Under the pieces are notes generated by a model. The model was given only the letters and a program-made list of their open reading frames with translations. It made no database searches and was not told the origin of the DNA. Below are positions 6,395 to 9,068 of a stretch of 9,068 nucleotides of DNA, in pieces; position 1 is the first letter of the stretch; each line of letters begins with the position of its first letter. The DNA lies in assembly GCA_035259145.1 (NCBI GenBank), contig DATFWQ010000202.1, positions 1 through 9,068 of the forward strand. The letters are read 5' to 3'. Both the position numbers and the translations under genes were made by a program. The DNA comes from CF-161 sp035259145 (lineage in GTDB: Bacteria > Chloroflexota > Dormibacteria > Dormibacterales > Dormibacteraceae).

Positions 6395-6440
6395 TGGTGG
6401 GCCGGGAGGGAGTCGAAACCCCAAGCTTTGCAGCGGCCTT
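6395..6440 (-). pseudogene. tRNA 3'-half relic, likely att-site remnant
   Basis: On the minus strand, bases 6422-6395 read GGGGT, then the T-loop TTCGACT (exact consensus), then CCCTC, acceptor strand CCGGCCC, discriminator A and CCA. The T-stem keeps three Watson-Crick pairs and a G-T, with one mismatch. No matching 5' acceptor (GGGCCGG), D-arm or anticodon arm at the correct spacing is found upstream, so only the 3' part is present. CTGCAAAG sits where an anticodon loop might have been but is too close to the T-arm by about 5-6 nt. The stop codon of the tyrosine integrase remnant (6439-6441) abuts it. tRNA 3' ends are the classic target of tyrosine integrases, so this is best read as a decayed attachment site. 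The parent tRNA cannot be named. Confidence 0.6.
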
Positions 6441-6999
6441 AACCCCCATTGCCCTGGGAGCTAGGTTCTGGGAGCTGGCCGCCATCGCCACGCAGCACCC
6501 TATCCATTGCGTCCGCCGCCTCGCGCGCGAGGGTGGGCGCCACTCGCATGTAGACCTCGAGCGTGGAGCTCGCGCTTGGGTGGCCGAGCAGCGCCATCGT
6601 TATCGCCGCGGGCACTTTCTGCGGGCGGGCCAGGGCGGCCGCGTTCCCGGCCACCAGGCCCTCCACGATGGCGTCATTGAGGCAGGCCCGCAAGGTGGCT
6701 CGAATGTGGTTGCAGGTTTTGGCGGCGACGCCGGCACCGTGCCCAGCGCGAAGGAGTTGCTCGACCTGCTGAGGCTCCAGCTTCGACAGCCGGATGCGGC
6801 CCAATGCCGGCACCACGTGCTTCTCCAGAAGCTGGCGATAGCGCAGACTCGTCTTCACCCTCACGCGGCCGGCGGATAACGACCCCTCCACATACTCTTG
6901 GAGCGTGGCGGCTCGGCCCCGCGCAAAGGTCAGCTGACCGCGGCCCTCATCCGTAAGAGCCTGGATCAGCCTGGCTCGCGCCTCATGCTCGGTGCGACC
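6439..6999 (-). pseudogene. Tyrosine recombinase/phage integrase remnant with in-frame catalytic deletion
   Basis: About 186 codons remain of a family normally about 370-400 residues long. From about 6999: GRTEHEARARLIQALTDEG resembles the N-terminal arm (KTRKEAE...), followed by a full SAM-like core-binding domain from TLQEYVEGSLSAGRVRVKT through LEKHVVPALGRIRLSKLEP to NHIRATLRACLNDAIVEGLV and GNAAALARPQKVP. At about 6605-6615 the sequence jumps directly to AITMALLGHPSASSTLEVYM, the very end of the catalytic domain. The late His (GH, codon 6580-6582) and the nucleophilic Tyr (codon 6550-6552) remain. The catalytic Arg, Lys and HxxR box, roughly 170-190 residues, are missing without breaking the frame. 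No usable start codon or complete N-terminus is present. It cannot recombine DNA by itself; it could still bind DNA if expressed. It abuts a tRNA relic. Confidence 0.8.
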
Positions 7000-7046
7000 G
7001 CTGTGGGCCCTTTCGCGCCGGCTAGAATCGTGGACTCCGACCCGCG

Positions 7047-7373
7047 TTACTCGGTCTCGTATTCGTCGTGGCTGCGGATCCAGAGCTGGAAGCCATCGCC
7101 CTCGTCGCGGCCTTTCGGCGCCCGGTCGAGGATCCCGTCGTAGCCCATCAGGAACTCGACCCCGCGCTCCGCGGTCGAAGAGGCGTGGTAGACGTCGCCG
7201 TCGTGCAAGACGAAGACGCGGAAGCTCTCGGTCAGGTAGCGGGCCAGGTCGGTGCCGGTCTCCCTCGCATTGCGGGCGGCGATCGGCGGCAGCTGCTCGA
7301 GCGGGGATTGCGGGCGCCGTTCGGCGGGTTCGATGGGCGCGGCCTGCAGGGGCGGGCGCCGGTGCACCGGCAT
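7047..7373 (-). CDS. Hypothetical protein, uncharacterised
   Basis: 108 residues from the ATG at 7373; a GTG at 7385 would add four residues, but the purine run AGAGG touches that GTG and suits the ATG better (about 11 nt away). The first 45 residues are Pro/Arg-rich and probably disordered. The remainder looks like a folded domain with alternating strands: LARYLTESFRVFVLHDGDVY, HASSTAERGVEFLMGYDGIL, then GDGFQLWIRSHDEYETE and a TAA stop. Codon third positions are GC-rich, in contrast to the overlapping longer frame on the same strand, which is its shadow. I do not recognise the family. It lies between the integrase remnant and the SDR gene, all on the minus strand, and may be element cargo. 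Confidence 0.6.
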   Translation of the reverse strand: MPVHRRPPLQAAPIEPAERRPQSPLEQLPPIAARNARETGTDLARYLTESFRVFVLHDGDVYHASSTAERGVEFLMGYDGILDRAPKGRDEGDGFQLWIRSHDEYETE

Positions 7374-7458
7374 CAATCGAGCCACCCTCTACCGGCACGG
7401 GCTAGGCGAGCCGACAGCCTAAGCGAGATGCCTCGGCGGGCTGGGGTCCTGCGGGAGG

Positions 7459-7494
7459 CCTGGGCCCGAAAGCGCCTGCTACCGACGGCCCAGG
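7459..7494. terminator. 8-bp inverted repeat downstream of the SDR gene
   Basis: CCTGGGCC (7459-7466) and GGCCCAGG (7487-7494) are exact reverse complements with a 20-nt loop, about 28 nt past the SDR stop codon (7522-7524) on the minus strand. Position suits a terminator, but there is no T-tract and the loop is long. ACGGCCCAGG also recurs at 7485-7494 and 7524-7533. Confidence 0.35.
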
Positions 7495-7521
7495 TTTGAC
7501 CGGCGGATAGCGAGGTTGTTG

Positions 7522-8493
7522 CTACGGCCCAGGCGTTGTTTTCGCAACCGTTTCTGTCGCCGTTCTGCCTAGCTCGGCCCAGTCGTAGGCGGCCTCGGGC
7601 TTCGCGCGCACCAGCGCGTCGAGCATCTTGGCGTCCTCGCCGACGAGGATCCGCCAGGCCCCGGCTCGTATTCCGTCGAGGATGATGGTCGCCGCCTCAG
7701 CCGCGCTGAGCGGCGCATTGTCCCGGAACTGAGCATTCGCCCGCACGAGGCTTTGGCGCAGCTCATCGATTGATGCGTTCTCGGTCGCCCAGCCGAGGCG
7801 GATCAGGCCGGCCCGGGCTGCCTCCAGCGCGGCATCATTCATGAGCTCCGGCTCCCGGCCAAGAATGCGAACGGTGTTCGAGACGATGTCCGTGCCCACG
7901 TGCCCCGGCATCACGACGGCGACTCGGACATGGGGCGCGTTGACGCGAAGGTCTTCGATGAGCGCCTCCGAGAAGCCCTTCACGGCGAACTTGGCCGCGC
8001 TGTACGCGGTGTGCGGCACGCCCGGGCGCAGTGCCGCCCAGAAGCCGTTAAAGCTGCTGGTGTTGATGAGGACGCCGTCGCCGCTCGCGATGAGCAGTGC
8101 CAGGAACGCGCGTGCGCAGTAATAGACCCCCCACCAGTCGATGGCGAACGTGCGCTCCCACTCCTCCCGGCGGTCGCGAATGAAGCTGCCGCCGCCGCCG
8201 ATACCAGCGTTGTTGAAGACCAGATCGACGTGGTCGGTCGCGTGCCCCTCTAGCACCTCATCGCGAAAGCGCAGGACCTGCGCCTCGTCGGAGACGTCGC
8301 AGGCATGGCTCGTGACGTGGACGCCGGGCGGGGCGCCCGTCCGCGCGATGGCTGCGGTCTCCGTGACCGCGTGCGGGTTCAAGTCGCATGCTCCGACCGA
8401 GCACCCCTGCGCCGCCAGCTGGCGGACAAGCTCGCGTCCCATGCCGGAGCCACCGCCGGTCACCACCGCGAGCTTCCCGGTGAACGAGTCCAT
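7522..8493 (-). CDS. SDR family NAD(P)-dependent oxidoreductase
   Basis: 323 residues, the long side of a classical short-chain dehydrogenase. Cofactor loop TGGGSGMG (12-19), acidic D37 after strand 2 (favours NAD(H) over NADP(H)), CDVSD (65-69), NNAG (94-97), catalytic Ser in INTSSFNG (S146/S147), Y164-x3-K168 in AYSAAK, then VVMPGHVGT. The tetrad Asn position reads FAIDWWG with Asp119, as in the SDR subgroup that has 'DxWG'. The C-terminal 80 residues (LSAAEAATIILDGIRAGAWR, then VGEDAKMLDALVR) are the usual extension in this subgroup. It oxidises or reduces a hydroxyl/keto group; the substrate is unknown. Cytoplasmic, no signal. ATG at 8493; a palindrome just upstream may be its operator. 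It is intact, with codon use typical of a functional actinobacterial gene, yet lies between two recombinase-end copies. Confidence 0.93.
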   Translation of the reverse strand: MDSFTGKLAVVTGGGSGMGRELVRQLAAQGCSVGACDLNPHAVTETAAIARTGAPPGVHVTSHACDVSDEAQVLRFRDEVLEGHATDHVDLVFNNAGIGGGGSFIRDRREEWERTFAIDWWGVYYCARAFLALLIASGDGVLINTSSFNGFWAALRPGVPHTAYSAAKFAVKGFSEALIEDLRVNAPHVRVAVVMPGHVGTDIVSNTVRILGREPELMNDAALEAARAGLIRLGWATENASIDELRQSLVRANAQFRDNAPLSAAEAATIILDGIRAGAWRILVGEDAKMLDALVRAKPEAAYDWAELGRTATETVAKTTPGP

Positions 8494-8495
8494 GG

Positions 8496-8526
8496 CCTGA
8501 CAGGATTTCGCGACACTGTTGTCAGG
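8496..8526. promoter_or_regulatory. Inverted repeat upstream of the SDR gene, possible operator
   Basis: CCTGACA (8496-8502) and TGTCAGG (8520-8526) are exact reverse complements separated by 17 nt, starting 3 nt upstream of the SDR start codon. On the minus strand the right arm lies next to TTGACC, a possible -35, with a weak AATCCT 17 nt on. A repressor such as a TetR-type protein bound here would block the SDR promoter. No regulator gene is in the window. Confidence 0.4.
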
Positions 8527-8562
8527 TCAATGGGATATTTGTCCCTCACCAGCCGAGGGCAA

Positions 8563-8584
8563 GGATCTGACTGGAATCAGGTCC
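8563..8584. repeat. 8-bp stem-loop in the SDR upstream region
   Basis: GGATCTGA (8563-8570), loop CTGGAA, TCAGGTCC (8577-8584): eight pairs including one G-T. One of several palindromes packed between the SDR gene and the right recombinase fragment. No T-tract. Confidence 0.35.
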
Positions 8585-8592
8585 GCTCGCGT

Positions 8593-8616
8593 CGATATCA
8601 CTGATTGTTTATATCG
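8593..8616. promoter_or_regulatory. CGATAT/ATATCG inverted repeat, possible operator
   Basis: CGATAT (8593-8598) and ATATCG (8611-8616) flank a 12-nt A/T-rich spacer containing TTGTTT. The 24-bp symmetric site stands out because the surroundings are GC-rich. It resembles a protein-binding site more than a hairpin. Confidence 0.35.
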
Positions 8617-8652
8617 CCTGGGGTACTGACGCCAGTCTGGGGAGGTCGGGAC

Positions 8653-8790
8653 GTGTCAAGCGAAGCCGGACAGCGCTCACGCTTTGTAAGCCGCGCAACG
8701 GCAGTTCGGCAGCTCCATCTCAAGGCGCCTGATTCAGGGCGCCTGACTCTGGATCAGGCGTGTCGGATGCGGCCGGCCACGGTTTCGTAG
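8653..8790 (+). CDS. Possible 45-residue ORF (weak)
   Basis: A GTG at 8653 is preceded by the good ribosome site GGGGAGG (8639-8645, 7-nt spacing) and opens a 45-residue frame beginning VSSEAGQRSRFVSRATAVRQ and ending at TAG 8788-8790. The product is not recognised and third codon positions show no GC bias, unlike the real genes nearby. The repeat cluster at 8724-8760 lies inside it. Probably not a gene. Confidence 0.15.
   Translation: MSSEAGQRSRFVSRATAVRQLHLKAPDSGRLTLDQACRMRPATVS
8724..8760. repeat. Overlapping heptamer repeats able to form alternative hairpins
   Basis: CGCCTGA occurs at 8726-8732 and 8740-8746, and its complement TCAGGCG at 8754-8760. The second and third copies make a perfect 7-bp stem with a 7-nt loop. 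The first copy can instead pair with TTCAGGGCGCC (8733-8743) with one bulge. The two folds are mutually exclusive. This could be an attenuator-like element or a recombinase or regulator site. Confidence 0.4.
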
Positions 8791-8898
8791 GTGTCGGGCC
8801 GAATCAGTTCGGACCCGCGATTAACGGCGTCGGTCCCGGTGCTCGCCGGTGCGGCACGCTTGCTCACCCGGGTCGATCGCGCCGACCCGGACGGTGGC

Positions 8899-8933
8899 GG
8901 CGGGGTTCGTATTCTGTGACCCCGGGTCCACCA
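8899..8933 (+). other. tRNA-3'-end-like sequence at the right element junction
   Basis: The stretch ends CGGGTCC-A-CCA (8923-8933), as a tRNA acceptor strand with discriminator and CCA would. Before it GGGGTTCG ... ACCCC can form a T-arm-like stem, but with a 12-nt loop instead of 7. No D-arm or anticodon arm is found at the correct distance; a GGACCCG further upstream is too far away. Possibly a degenerate tRNA end left by integration. Confidence 0.3.
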
Positions 8934-9068
8934 ATCGGGACAGTATAAGAACCGGCCGGAGGGGTAGCCGGAAGGTCGGTTTGATGACCCTCCGGCTCTC
9001 GATCCTGACCTCCTCCACCAGCTCTCGGAGCAGTGAGGTCGAAGCAGCCGGCGCGAGCCTGGACCAGC
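8930..9068 (-). pseudogene. 3' end of a second serine recombinase of the same family (partial)
   Basis: The minus-strand frame entering from the right edge reads LLRELVEEVRIESRRVIKPT then FRLPLRPVLILSRLV, matching VLQELVAEVRIESRRVIRPT then FRLPLRGVRELSQMV of the recombinase at 3952-5562. At DNA level 8930-9021 aligns without gaps to 4013-4104, about four of five bases identical by my count, with many differences at third positions. Beyond about 9040 the translation no longer resembles the first recombinase. The copy is therefore either truncated or recombined, or more diverged than can be followed before the window ends. Past the element end the frame runs on to a TAA at 8821-8823 through non-homologous residues, as expected when such a gene borrows its stop from the flank. 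Confidence 0.65.

Noticed and set aside
6200..6442. Plus-strand 80-codon frame ending WWAGRESKPQALQRP
   Set aside because: That ending is the familiar translation of a tRNA 3' end read in antisense, which instead supports the minus-strand tRNA relic. No other coding evidence.
7000..7398. N-terminal half of the long minus-strand frame that continues into the integrase remnant
   Set aside because: It overlaps the 108-residue gene in another frame and reads as Arg/Ala/Pro-rich shadow. Only the part below about 6999 resembles an integrase.
8811..8933. A full tRNA made from GGACCCG near 8811 and CGGGTCCACCA at 8923-8933
   Set aside because: The acceptor halves would be about 120 nt apart, and no D-arm or anticodon arm folds between them.
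1..9068. CRISPR arrays, toxin-antitoxin pairs, restriction-modification or other defence systems
   Set aside because: No regularly spaced repeats and no such protein motifs were seen in any plausible frame.

Overview
The window is high-GC DNA (roughly two thirds G+C by eye) with strongly GC-biased third codon positions. Several starts look leaderless, with a TANNNT box 6-7 nt before the ATG. The gene set includes a D-amino-acid oxidase, a thiolase-like/DUF35 pair and an SDR. Together these suggest an actinobacterium, plausibly a soil or metagenomic lineage such as Thermoleophilia. That placement is inference; no marker gene fixes the taxon.

Left part (1-3940), ordinary chromosome: a D-amino-acid-oxidase-type flavoenzyme on the minus strand (3' end outside the window), a divergent GNAT acetyltransferase, a tightly coupled thiolase-like + DUF35 (zinc ribbon/OB-fold) operon, and a 70-residue two-helix membrane protein. 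The thiolase-like protein lacks the usual nucleophilic Cys but keeps the Tyr and His motifs. It therefore resembles the Ltp2/DUF35 retro-aldolase type more than a true thiolase.

Middle (3941-7373), integration locus: an intact tRNA-Arg(CCT) is followed head-on by a large serine recombinase on the minus strand. Its reading frame runs through the tRNA antisense strand and stops inside it. Then comes about 0.8 kb with no confident gene, although a few short ORFs overlap the recombinase start. Next are a degraded tRNA 3' end on the minus strand, a tyrosine integrase remnant that has lost most of its catalytic domain in frame, and a small uncharacterised gene.

Right part (7374-9068): an intact minus-strand SDR oxidoreductase, then a palindrome-rich stretch without a convincing gene. 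The window ends in a diverged second copy of the recombinase 3' end. About 92 bp at 8930-9021 align without gaps to 4013-4104 and begin at the same CACCA sequence. The two copies bracket about 4.9 kb containing three integrase relics or genes, the SDR and the small gene. I read this as an integration hot spot with stacked elements of one recombinase family, the SDR being either cargo or trapped chromosome. No CRISPR array, toxin-antitoxin pair or recognisable defence system was found.
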